A stretch of DNA of 33,526 nucleotides from Candidatus Scalindua sp. SCAELEC01 (lineage in GTDB: Bacteria; Planctomycetota; Brocadiia; Brocadiales; Scalinduaceae), in contig SHMT01000041.1 in assembly GCA_004282745.1 (NCBI GenBank), forward strand, positions 1 through 33,526, given 5' to 3'. A program made the position numbers and the translations under genes. Of this stretch, positions 17,741-25,187 are shown piece after piece; the stretch's first letter is position 1, and the number at the start of each line of letters is the position of its first letter. The notes below the pieces were generated by a model. That model had not been told where the DNA came from, did no database searches, and saw nothing but the letters and a program-made list of their open reading frames with translations.

Positions 17741-17871
17741 TACTCATCTCATAATGGTTTTCGGATAAAATCCGAGATAAAATTGAGCGAGTAAAGTCCT
17801 CGGCATCCGGGGATACCTTCACCAAGATTTGGTTTCCAGTAAAACAGAAAACCAAACCGGTTTTAGTATAA
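17741..17871 (+). repeat. Dispersed repeat R3, intact copy
   Basis: This copy defines the family. It begins TACTCATCTCATAATGG, then a hairpin CGGAT-AAA-ATCCG, GAGCGAGTAAAGTCCTCGG, then GATTTGGTTTCC facing GAAAACCAAACC, and ends GGTTTTAGTATA. The pair GATTTGG/CCAAACC can form a second stem. It directly follows R4 sequence. Confidence 0.8.
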
Positions 17872-17919
17872 TCACAGTTGAATAATTGGTTCAACGGGAC
17901 AAGTGGGGCAGGCACGAAG
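17872..17919 (+). repeat. Repeat R4, internally deleted copy
   Basis: GTTGAATAATTGGTTCAAC is joined directly to GGGACAAGTGGGGCAGGCAC; the CCCCAGTACAG...GGGGCAC middle seen at 4099-4128 is missing. Confidence 0.65.
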
Positions 17920-18291
17920 GACCTCGAAGGAATAGCACTATTGGATAGAAGCAACTCTCGATACAAAATGGTTATTTAGAGAAGAGGTATCTTTTACCTG
18001 TAGTGCATGCGTCACGAATTTTTGAATCAACGAATTTTCAATTTATCAGTCTTTAATTAACTCTCAACAGCAAAGAACCACGAACCATGTGTTTTAATTC
18101 CTGAATACCTAAATCCCTGAATTCTTAAATCCTTTAATTATCTTTACGTTTTTTTAGTCACTTTAGTTCACTTTTAGCTTTGAGCTTTCATGATTACGCT
18201 TTGCTCCCTGCGCTCTGCGATATAATCATAATCTCATTTAGTACACGTAAGATACATCAATCTTGTTGCGGCTATGCCGCACAGTGTCATA
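17920..18291. other. Gene-free region upstream of the deacetylase
   Basis: Contains short diverged remnants of R2 (TTTTTAGTCACTTTAGTTCA near 18150-18172) and otherwise nothing that I can identify. Confidence 0.45.
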
Positions 18292-19518
18292 ATGAAAAAA
18301 CTTAATGTATTAATAATTGCCGATAAGCAAGACATGGAGTCTCTTGATATCAATAAACAGAGTGACCGGTGGAATGTTTATTGGGAGATCCTCCATTATG
18401 ATGAGATTTACAATAAGATTGAGAGTTTAAAAAAGACTATAGTATTCAGAAAAATCCACTTTGTAGTATTCTCGCGAAATGACCAAGTCGGAAAACTGAC
18501 CAGTATCGGACCGGTGATTAGTGCACTCAAGGTTGGCTATACGACCATAAGCGGGATTGATCAACAAAAAAGAGTCGAACAAATGTGCCAATGTTTTCTT
18601 GATTTCATGGAGGGGGATACAGTACTTCCATTTGATGATGAGACACAGAAAAAGAGTCCGTTACCTTATAAACCGAAAGGAACTTTTTCGTTGGTTTTTG
18701 ATACAGAGCAGCTGGGCGGTGTCAGATATGGAATCCCCAGGATTTTTAAAGTTTTGAATATTTATGGGATAAAGGCGACATTTTTCATCACAAACCTGAT
18801 GCAGTGGATTTATCCCGGTATTGTTGATAAAATTGTATCAAAGGGACATGAAATTGGCATTCACGGCAGGTATCATGAATACCTATCGACATCTGATGAA
18901 AGGAAACAGTGCCAGATAATAGAAGAGACACTCGATGATTTTAAAGGGTATTCCGTATTTGGTGCAAATTTTATCGGCCGCATGGACGAGGCCACTCTCG
19001 CATCTCTTACTCAAAACGGGATAAAATATTTCGTATACCCACTCATTCACGATTACGCAACTCTTGGATTTCGTAAATACTCGACACTGAATACCGTCAT
19101 CAGCGTCAACAGGCACAACCTTATCATGGTCCCAATCTCAGTAGAAACCTATGGACTTCCCTGGATAATGATCAGAGGGATGCTTGAATCTGTGCTGAAA
19201 GAGTTAAAGAAAAATGAGTATAAGCACCTTACTATCCTCCTCCATCCATTTAGAGATGGCAATATTAGCCATATTGGTGTTTTGGAGAAAATAATTAAAT
19301 TTCTCTATAACAATGACCTTATCTCTCTACCAATCGCTGACAAAATCTCAGCGCATAACGCACAGCATAATGCCGATTGCGCCACAGATATCAATGTTGC
19401 CAGAGCAAAGAGAAAATTATTTCAGTTCCCAATGAGTCTTACTGATATTAAATATGCACCGGTTGGAATTGGCATTAAGATGATTCAAAGAGTGAGACCC
19501 AACACAACAGTATTTTGA
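18292..19518 (+). CDS. NodB-domain polysaccharide deacetylase-like protein
   Basis: A 408-residue protein without signal peptide. Residues 1-110 form an uncharacterised N-terminal domain; a carbohydrate esterase 4 (NodB) domain starts at about residue 130. The metal-binding aspartate of motif 1 is in SLVFDTEQ (D137), and motif 2 HxxxH is in HEIGIHGRYHEYL (H191, H195); ATFFIT and the late LLHPFRD block also match. CE4 enzymes remove N-acetyl (or O-acetyl) groups from glycans; being cytoplasmic, it could act on a precursor at the inner membrane. Start at ATG 18292; an ATG at 18274 is also open, without better ribosome binding site. Two bases of this family lie in the locus (see 22359). WecB follows after 189 bases. 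Confidence 0.85.
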   Translation: MKKLNVLIIADKQDMESLDINKQSDRWNVYWEILHYDEIYNKIESLKKTIVFRKIHFVVFSRNDQVGKLTSIGPVISALKVGYTTISGIDQQKRVEQMCQCFLDFMEGDTVLPFDDETQKKSPLPYKPKGTFSLVFDTEQLGGVRYGIPRIFKVLNIYGIKATFFITNLMQWIYPGIVDKIVSKGHEIGIHGRYHEYLSTSDERKQCQIIEETLDDFKGYSVFGANFIGRMDEATLASLTQNGIKYFVYPLIHDYATLGFRKYSTLNTVISVNRHNLIMVPISVETYGLPWIMIRGMLESVLKELKKNEYKHLTILLHPFRDGNISHIGVLEKIIKFLYNNDLISLPIADKISAHNAQHNADCATDINVARAKRKLFQFPMSLTDIKYAPVGIGIKMIQRVRPNTTVF

Positions 19519-19707
19519 TTTTACAGAAATTTCCATTTTAAAATATTTGCGCGTTAAGACTTCCTACTCGAACGTACCAGTTCGGTACGGGCGCGCCTCT
19601 GCGTTAAAATAAATATTGAGTATTTTATATTTGTAACTCTGCGGACCCTATTCATAAAAACAGATACTTAACCGGACAACTGATAAAAAGTCAGAGAAAG
19701 ATTACCT
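19519..19707 (+). other. Intergenic region with a hairpin
   Basis: Between the deacetylase and wecB. It contains a stem CGTACC-AGTTC-GGTACG around 19575-19591 and a piece CTTAACCGGACAA at about 19668-19680 that resembles the end of the 218-bp element at 29262. No T tract follows the hairpin, so a terminator is not supported. Confidence 0.4.
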
Positions 19708-20874
19708 TTGAAAAAGAAAATCCTCATCGCCTTTGGCACTCGACCGGAAGCTATTAAAATGGCTCCACTTGTGAGGACTCTTAAACAAAATCAAAAAGAG
19801 TTTATTACCAAAATATGTGTAACGGTACAACATCGTGAGATGCTGGATCAGGTGCTTGACGTTTTTAATATTTCACCCGATTACTGCCTGGACATTATGA
19901 GAGAAAACCAGGACCTCTTTTATATAACATCTTCCGTTTTACTCAAGATAAAGGAAGTCCTGCTTAAATTCAAACCAGATATCGTCCTTGTACAGGGCGA
20001 CACAACAACTGCTTTTTCTGTGGCCTTAGCCTCTTTCTATCTTAAAATCAGGGTAGGACACGTAGAGGCCGGATTAAGGACATTTGATCTCAATTCACCA
20101 TGGCCGGAAGAGGCAAACAGGCAGTTGACAACCAGATTGGTCTCTTTTCATTTTTCACCAACTCTCTTAAATAGAGACAATCTTTTAAAAGATCAGGTTC
20201 CGGATTCCAATATTGTTGTTACGGGTAATACTGTTATTGACGCACTTAATCTTGTCATGAACAAGATTAAGGCCAACCGTCAGCTGAAACAGCAAGTTAC
20301 AGAAGCTATCATGGTTAACGGTTACGATCTCCAACGGTTAGAAGAGTTACGAAAACTAATACTGGTTACCGGCCACCGACGCGAGAGCTTTGGTGAAGGC
20401 ATTAAGAGTATTTGTAATGCCCTCAAAACAATCGCAGTCCAACATCCGGACACTGATATCGTTTATCCGGTACACCCCAATCCAAATGTAAAAAAACCGG
20501 TCTGTGACATCTTAAAGGAAATACATAACGTATTCCTTATTGAGCCCTTGAGTTACGAACCTTTTGTCTATTTGATGGGTCAATCTTATTTAATAATTTC
20601 AGACAGTGGTGGAATTCAGGAGGAGGCACCGAGTTTGGGAATACCGGTTCTGGTGACACGCAACATAACAGAACGTCCGGAAGCGGTTGACGCTGGTACG
20701 GTAAAACTTGTGGGAACAGACTCCGGAACTATTATTTCTGAAACTTTTCAATTACTTACAGACCAATCAGTTTACGAAAAAATGGCAAGTAAACATAACC
20801 CCTACGGGGACGGACATGCCAGTCACCGGATAATAGATTTCCTGAAATCAATTCCTCCTATGAAAAACCTATAA
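19708..20874 (+). CDS. wecB: Non-hydrolysing UDP-GlcNAc 2-epimerase
   Basis: A 388-residue cytoplasmic enzyme that interconverts UDP-GlcNAc and UDP-ManNAc, supplying ManNAc or its derivatives to the polymer. The opening [21 protein letters not shown], the central [41 protein letters not shown] and the late [29 protein letters not shown] are family signatures and include the catalytic Asp/Glu/His region. Length is normal (family usually 360-380). It starts with TTG at 19708, with an AGAGAAAG just upstream; no other start gives the conserved first strand. A ManNAc-dehydrogenase (WecC) partner is not found in the window, so ManNAcA formation cannot be inferred here. Confidence 0.94.
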   Translation: [388 protein letters not shown]

Positions 20875-20916
20875 AATATTAGGATTGTACTGACAGACAT
20901 AAACTACCGGAGAACA

Positions 20917-22038
20917 ATGAAAATCATCCTTTTTACGAGAACAGAGTTAAAAGAGGGACATGGTGATGTAGTGAGGGTCGTTGAGTTATCTAAAGCCATC
21001 AATAAGAGACACCAGGTTCATTTAGCAATGTTAGACAGCAATCAAACCAGCTTTTGTGGCATTGAAATAGTGAGAATTAACAAGTATTTATTAAAGGTTC
21101 CATTCCTTGCCCTCTTCTCTTTTTATAAAATTGTAAGAGAGATCAAACCGGACATAATACAGGCCGAATCATATCAAACCGCTTACCTGTGTGGAATACT
21201 ATCCAGGTTTGGGAAAAATAACCCCAAATGCATATGGGACATTCACGGTGACATTCTGAGCGAATTAGAATTTGAAGAGAAAAGTATCTATAATTTTGTA
21301 AAAATGTTAAACACAAAATTAATGGTATTCCTTTCCAAAACTCTTGTAAAAAACAAAATAGTTGTCTCCCACAACCAGAAGAGGGAATTAAAGCAGAAGA
21401 GTCATATCTGGGTTATCCCTAATGGGCATTCTCCCGAGAATCTGATTAATCCCCGAAATATTGCTCTACAAAAAAACAAACCAATCTTAACGTACGTTGG
21501 TACTCTCGAAAAATGGGCAAAAGTATCAGACCTCATTGAGGCATTCAGAATAGTTACTGAAAAGTCATCCTGTTTTTTATATGTCATAGGCGACGGTCCC
21601 GATATGAGTAAATTACGAGAACGGGTAAAGCATTACAATTTAGAAAAAACTGTTTTATTTACCGGAAAAATCCCCTATGGAAGTATAAAAAATTATCTGC
21701 ACGCCTCAGATATTCTCCTTGCACCATTTCCCGATCATACGGCACTTCGTGTAGCATGTCCGATAAAATTATTGGAGTACATGAGTGTAGGCAAACCTAT
21801 CGTAACAATGAATATCGGTGAAATTCCATCAATTATGGAAAGATCAAAAGCTGCAATTGTAACCTCACCCGATGTAGCGTCATTTGCCAATGGCATTATA
21901 AAGCTCATTTACGATAAAAATCTGCAAATTGAAATTTCAAAAAATGCAAAATTACTTTCCAGGGAGTTTACGTGGGAAAAAATGGGAAAAAAATTATTGG
22001 CGGTATATGATGAAGTAGAGAATAGGGGAGACAATTGA
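20917..22038 (+). CDS. Glycosyltransferase family 4
   Basis: A 373-residue GT-B glycosyltransferase. N-terminal KIILFTRTELKEGHGDVVRVVELSKAIN; donor-domain blocks ILTYVGTLEKWAKVSDLIEAF, FLYVIGDGPDMSKLRE, VLFTGKIPYGSIKNYLHASDILLAPFPDHTALRVACPIKLLEYMSVGKPIVTMNIGEIPSIM. The KLLEYMSVGKP segment stands in place of the usual E-X7-E. ATG 20917 has GGAGAA three bases before it. It follows wecB with 42 bases and is closed by a strong terminator at 22140, so these two genes form the end of a transcript. Donor sugar unknown. Confidence 0.9.
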   Translation: MKIILFTRTELKEGHGDVVRVVELSKAINKRHQVHLAMLDSNQTSFCGIEIVRINKYLLKVPFLALFSFYKIVREIKPDIIQAESYQTAYLCGILSRFGKNNPKCIWDIHGDILSELEFEEKSIYNFVKMLNTKLMVFLSKTLVKNKIVVSHNQKRELKQKSHIWVIPNGHSPENLINPRNIALQKNKPILTYVGTLEKWAKVSDLIEAFRIVTEKSSCFLYVIGDGPDMSKLRERVKHYNLEKTVLFTGKIPYGSIKNYLHASDILLAPFPDHTALRVACPIKLLEYMSVGKPIVTMNIGEIPSIMERSKAAIVTSPDVASFANGIIKLIYDKNLQIEISKNAKLLSREFTWEKMGKKLLAVYDEVENRGDN

Positions 22039-22050
22039 GGGATTAAAATA

Positions 22051-22076
22051 TAAAGTGGCTAAAGTTTAAAGTGAGC
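22051..22076 (+). repeat. Repeat R2, single unit
   Basis: One 26-bp unit of the family, starting TAAAGTGGCTAAAGTTTAAA, with the same GGGATT lead and GTGGAGAGCAGAGAGC tail as the arrays at 3933 and 17602. It lies just after the stop of the glycosyltransferase gene. Confidence 0.75.
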
Positions 22077-22139
22077 TAAAGTGGAGAGCAGAGAGCATTA
22101 AAAAAGCTCAAAGCGATAAGCGCAAGGCTCAAAGCTGAA

Positions 22140-22186
22140 AGCTCCCCAGTTAAATAGTCTTCGAATTTAACGGGGGAGCTTTTTAT
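22140..22186 (+). terminator. Strong rho-independent terminator
   Basis: Arms of 15 bases (AGCTCCCCAGTTAAA at 22140-22154 and TTTAACGGGGGAGCT at 22166-22180) pair with a single mismatch; an 11-base loop and then TTTTTATT follow. It ends the wecB-glycosyltransferase transcript. The left arm is itself part of the widespread R4 motif CCCCAGTTAAATA, so a repeat has been turned into, or captured as, a terminator. Confidence 0.85.
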
Positions 22187-22358
22187 TGCTACCAATTTTA
22201 GTCACTTTAGATCACTTCCAACTATGAGTTCTTATTCTTCGTGCACTTCGTGGTCTTCGTGGTAGAATGTTTTTGTCTGATAACTATATTTAATCCCTAA
22301 ATTATCTTTACCTTTATCTATACCTACAACCTTATGCGAAGCTTATTCTTTATTAACC

Positions 22359-23702
22359 ATGAAGAGTATTTATAGTACAATTTCTATCTGTATCACCCTG
22401 CCTATACTCCTGTTGTCTGCTTTTTTTGTATTAAGTCATGTTACGATGCGGCAGGAATATCTTCTGGAATATGATACAAAAGCAGAGGTAGCATTGCGTA
22501 AGTTCCCTTATCCCTACAGAGCGGCGTTGTCAATCTGCAGTGATATCGACAACACCGAAACTCTGGAAGAGTTTCTGGCTATTAATACATTTCTTAACAC
22601 AACTGAAATGACCAGTATGGGGAGAGGAGTGGGGCTTGATATTGGTAACAGCTTTTTCTTTTTTGCACCCCGGAGTGAGGCAATTTCCTATTTCAACAGT
22701 CCACCAGAAGTCGCTGAGTGCATTAGGAAATATATAAAATCGGAGCAGATAGATACCCTGCACTCATATGGGGAAAAAGAAGATTTTACCCGTGCGAATG
22801 CCGTTTCATCAATAAAAGAGTTGAAAGATAGTGATTTGAAGATCGATGTGTGGGTGGACCATACCCGCACACCAGACAATTTTGGTGATGATGTGACCTT
22901 CGGAACCGGAGACCAACCAGATACTAAAACATACCATGCAGACCTGACAGTGGATTACGGAATTAAATTTGTCTGGCTCGGCAGGATAACAACAATTACG
23001 GGGCAATCCGTACCAATCACATCACGTTCATTTACCGGAATTTATGATCCGGACCATCCAATAGAGTCTGTAAGAAATATTGTAAAGGAATTTGGCAAAC
23101 ATGTTCTGGCAGTTTTTGGAAATGATAAATATGAAATGCACAGAAAGAACGACCTGGTAAAGATCAGCACTCTCGATGATGGTCAAAAGGTCTATGAATT
23201 TATGAGATTTGATAATTTCTGGAGAGGTGTAGCAGAGGGTGGCAATTCTAAAAATCTCGCTTATACAATTTCAAAAAAGACGTTGGAGAAGCTGAAAGGT
23301 AATGGAGGGTTTATGGTGGTATATACTCATTTAGGTCAGAGAAACAATCCACCGGAATATATCCCAAAAGAGACCCAAGCCGCTTTGCGGAATCTGGCTG
23401 AAGAATTCAGGAGAGGAGATATTTATATAACAACAACATCAAAACTTCTTAACTATTGTGTTAACCATCGATATCTTAAGTGGTCTTATGAAACAAAAGA
23501 TGGTGAAACCATTATAACAATAGAAAAAATTGATGATCCTGTCTCAGGATCTTATATTCCCTCCTTACAACAGCTACGGGGAATCACTTTCTATGTACCG
23601 GACACAGAAACTACCCGTATTTTTGTCAATAATGGAGAAGTGACAAAAGTAAAAAAAAATGGACCTGATTTTATGGGACGAAAAAGTGTAACGATTCCCT
23701 GA
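22359..23702 (+). CDS. Membrane-anchored, divergent polysaccharide deacetylase-like protein
   Basis: A 447-residue protein with one N-terminal membrane segment (ISICITLPILLLSAFFVLSHV), so the rest is periplasmic or outside. The domain that follows has a NodB-like opening RAALSICSDIDNTETLEEFLAI (D62 and D64 as motif-1 aspartates), DTLHSYGEKEDF, DVWVDHTRTPDNFGDD and a late VVYTHLGQRNN, which together resemble an unusually diverged CE4 barrel with possible metal ligands D64, H and H. The C-terminal 80 residues look beta-rich. I see neither the standard HxxxH motif 2 nor a good family name. It is monocistronic, between the terminator at 22140 and a convergent phosphoglycosyl transferase gene only 16 bases away. 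A role in modifying the exported polymer is inferred from context. Confidence 0.7.
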   Translation: MKSIYSTISICITLPILLLSAFFVLSHVTMRQEYLLEYDTKAEVALRKFPYPYRAALSICSDIDNTETLEEFLAINTFLNTTEMTSMGRGVGLDIGNSFFFFAPRSEAISYFNSPPEVAECIRKYIKSEQIDTLHSYGEKEDFTRANAVSSIKELKDSDLKIDVWVDHTRTPDNFGDDVTFGTGDQPDTKTYHADLTVDYGIKFVWLGRITTITGQSVPITSRSFTGIYDPDHPIESVRNIVKEFGKHVLAVFGNDKYEMHRKNDLVKISTLDDGQKVYEFMRFDNFWRGVAEGGNSKNLAYTISKKTLEKLKGNGGFMVVYTHLGQRNNPPEYIPKETQAALRNLAEEFRRGDIYITTTSKLLNYCVNHRYLKWSYETKDGETIITIEKIDDPVSGSYIPSLQQLRGITFYVPDTETTRIFVNNGEVTKVKKNGPDFMGRKSVTIP

Positions 23703-23718
23703 TCGATGCCATCAGCCA

Positions 23719-24354
23719 TTAATATAAAATATCTATGACGGTAGCGATTATTAATTTCAGATAAACACGCACACCTTGTTTCTGTACCCACTCTAAATCC
23801 ATTTGAATCTGTTCTGCAACCGGCAACTCACGACTTGATATCTGCGCCCAACCGGTCAATCCCGGTAATACCTGAAAACGCTGCTTCCAACTTTCAGGAA
23901 AGCAATCTACTTCTGCCTGAATCAAGGGCCGCGGCCCTACCAGACTCATCTCACCTTTTAATACATTTATCAATTGCGGGATTTCGTCCACACTTCTACT
24001 AGACATCAATTTTCCAATACGAGTATAGGGATCATCGGTCCGCAACTGAATATTTGGCTCATCAAGGTCTGAAATATCGGGGGCATTAGCCTCGGCACCC
24101 TGATACATTGTCCTGAACTTATACATGGTAAAGGGAACATTATTAAGTCCAACCCTACGTTGAGCGAAAATAGCAGGACCCTTTGAATCAAGTCGGATTA
24201 GGATTAACAGTAAAAATAATAACGGGGAGAGTACCATTAACATTAAAAGTGATATAAAACAATCCAGACTCCGAATTAGAGTTGATTCAATTTTTGACAT
24301 CGATCGGGGCTCCACCTTCACAATATCAAGATTTTCAGAAATAACATAACTCAT
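23719..24354 (-). CDS. Undecaprenyl-phosphate sugar phosphotransferase (monotopic phosphoglycosyl transferase)
   Basis: A 211-residue small-monoPGT that transfers a sugar-1-phosphate to undecaprenyl phosphate and so starts the repeat unit. A single re-entrant membrane helix ([25 protein letters not shown], with the Ser-Pro kink at 43-44) precedes the catalytic domain with [25 protein letters not shown], the essential Asp-Glu dyad in SVDEIPQ (D123, E124) and the [11 protein letters not shown] block followed by PGLTGWAQI. Length matches the short PglC/WcaJ-C form. ATG 24354 has GGAGG nine bases upstream. Convergent with the deacetylase-like gene. A downstream product sugar cannot be assigned. 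Confidence 0.94.
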   Translation of the reverse strand: MSYVISENLDIVKVEPRSMSKIESTLIRSLDCFISLLMLMVLSPLLFLLLILIRLDSKGPAIFAQRRVGLNNVPFTMYKFRTMYQGAEANAPDISDLDEPNIQLRTDDPYTRIGKLMSSRSVDEIPQLINVLKGEMSLVGPRPLIQAEVDCFPESWKQRFQVLPGLTGWAQISSRELPVAEQIQMDLEWVQKQGVRVYLKLIIATVIDILY

Positions 24355-24496
24355 CCTGTGATGCCTCCAATGGTTACAGTGCTAACAAAAACATAGCTGG
24401 TTCTCCGAGAGTTCGTGCATCCTGCTCAACTCTGTCAAAATTACAACCCGTCCGAACAGCTGGTCGGGCAGGTAGCGACATCCATGTCTTTGCTTA

Positions 24497-24531
24497 GGGC
24501 CCAGGAAAGAACAACTTGTTGTTTTTTCCTG
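24497..24531. repeat. Repeat R7 with a 13-bp hairpin
   Basis: GGGCCCAGGAAAGAACAACT begins a 27-bp motif also present at 10318-10344. Here CAGGAAAGAACAA pairs with TTGTTTTTTCCTG around a CTTG loop; a T-rich right arm gives it some terminator character. Confidence 0.55.
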
Positions 24532-24651
24532 CACCCTTAATGCCATTTTAGGCGCCCGCCGGAACTACTCATTAGGGCAGGTTGTGTGCCAACGTACAAA
24601 ATCTGTATTCATATAAACTTAAAGCGCTCAGATAAAAAGATCGCAGATTAA

Positions 24652-24785
24652 GAACCCCCAATTAAATAGTCTCCCCGATGGAATAAAATGATTTCATGGG
24701 GCAAGCCGAATTTAATCTCAGTTGAATAATTGGTTCAACCCCTGTACAGTCGCACCTTCTTACGGGGCGCGCGGGACAAGTGACA
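24652..24785 (+). repeat. Dispersed repeat R4, copy with insert
   Basis: Contains AATTAAATAGTCTCCC, an extra stretch with an inverted repeat (CCCCGATGGAATAAA / TTTCATGGGG at 24673-24701), then GAATTTAATCTCAGTTGAAT, the TTGGTTCAACCCC hairpin and the GGGGCGCGCGGGACAAGTGA end. Confidence 0.6.
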
Positions 24786-24837
24786 CAGGAAAAATGCATG
24801 GTGTATGCGTAAAGTACGCTAAAGAGGGAAGTGCGCT

Positions 24838-25085
24838 ATGAAATTTACTTATGATACTTGTTGTAACATTGCATAAATACAGTTTTACAAAAAAAAGAAG
24901 GAAGTAGAATCAATTATAACAAGTGATGAATTGGTTGTCGATACAGCGGTCAGATGGAACAATATATGACGCAGAGTTATCAAATGCAAATGAACAAATA
25001 AAAGGTCAGGGCCGGGGAAATTTGTTAATTGTAAACGGAGTAACTGGCGCTAGAAACACGATACCGCTACATACCGATTTCCTAA
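24838..25085 (+). pseudogene. Broken DUF2283-family antitoxin-like gene
   Basis: This stretch aligns by eye with the intact gene at 30368-30616 nearly base for base. ATG 24838 opens KFTYDTCCNIA then a stop, where the intact copy reads KFTFDTRYNIGY; the ISDELVVD segment and the later IYDAELSNANEQIKGQGRGNLLIVNGVTGA segment lie in different frames because of small indels. The conserved NEQIKG and LLIVN blocks are clear. It is a decayed paralogue, 5 kb from the intact gene; no trace of a partner toxin gene is left upstream. Confidence 0.85.
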
Positions 25086-25187
25086 ATGATAAAGGCTCTT
25101 TGTCTGTTAATCATCTTCAATCCCTAAATTGTCGTTAATCTTTTACCTCCTACCTTTTCAGATTCTTTCTCTCCCTGCTTAATGCTA

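Noticed and set aside
19575-19591. Hairpin CGTACC/GGTACG before wecB as a terminator or riboswitch
   Set aside because: No following T tract and no conserved riboswitch-like sequence around it.
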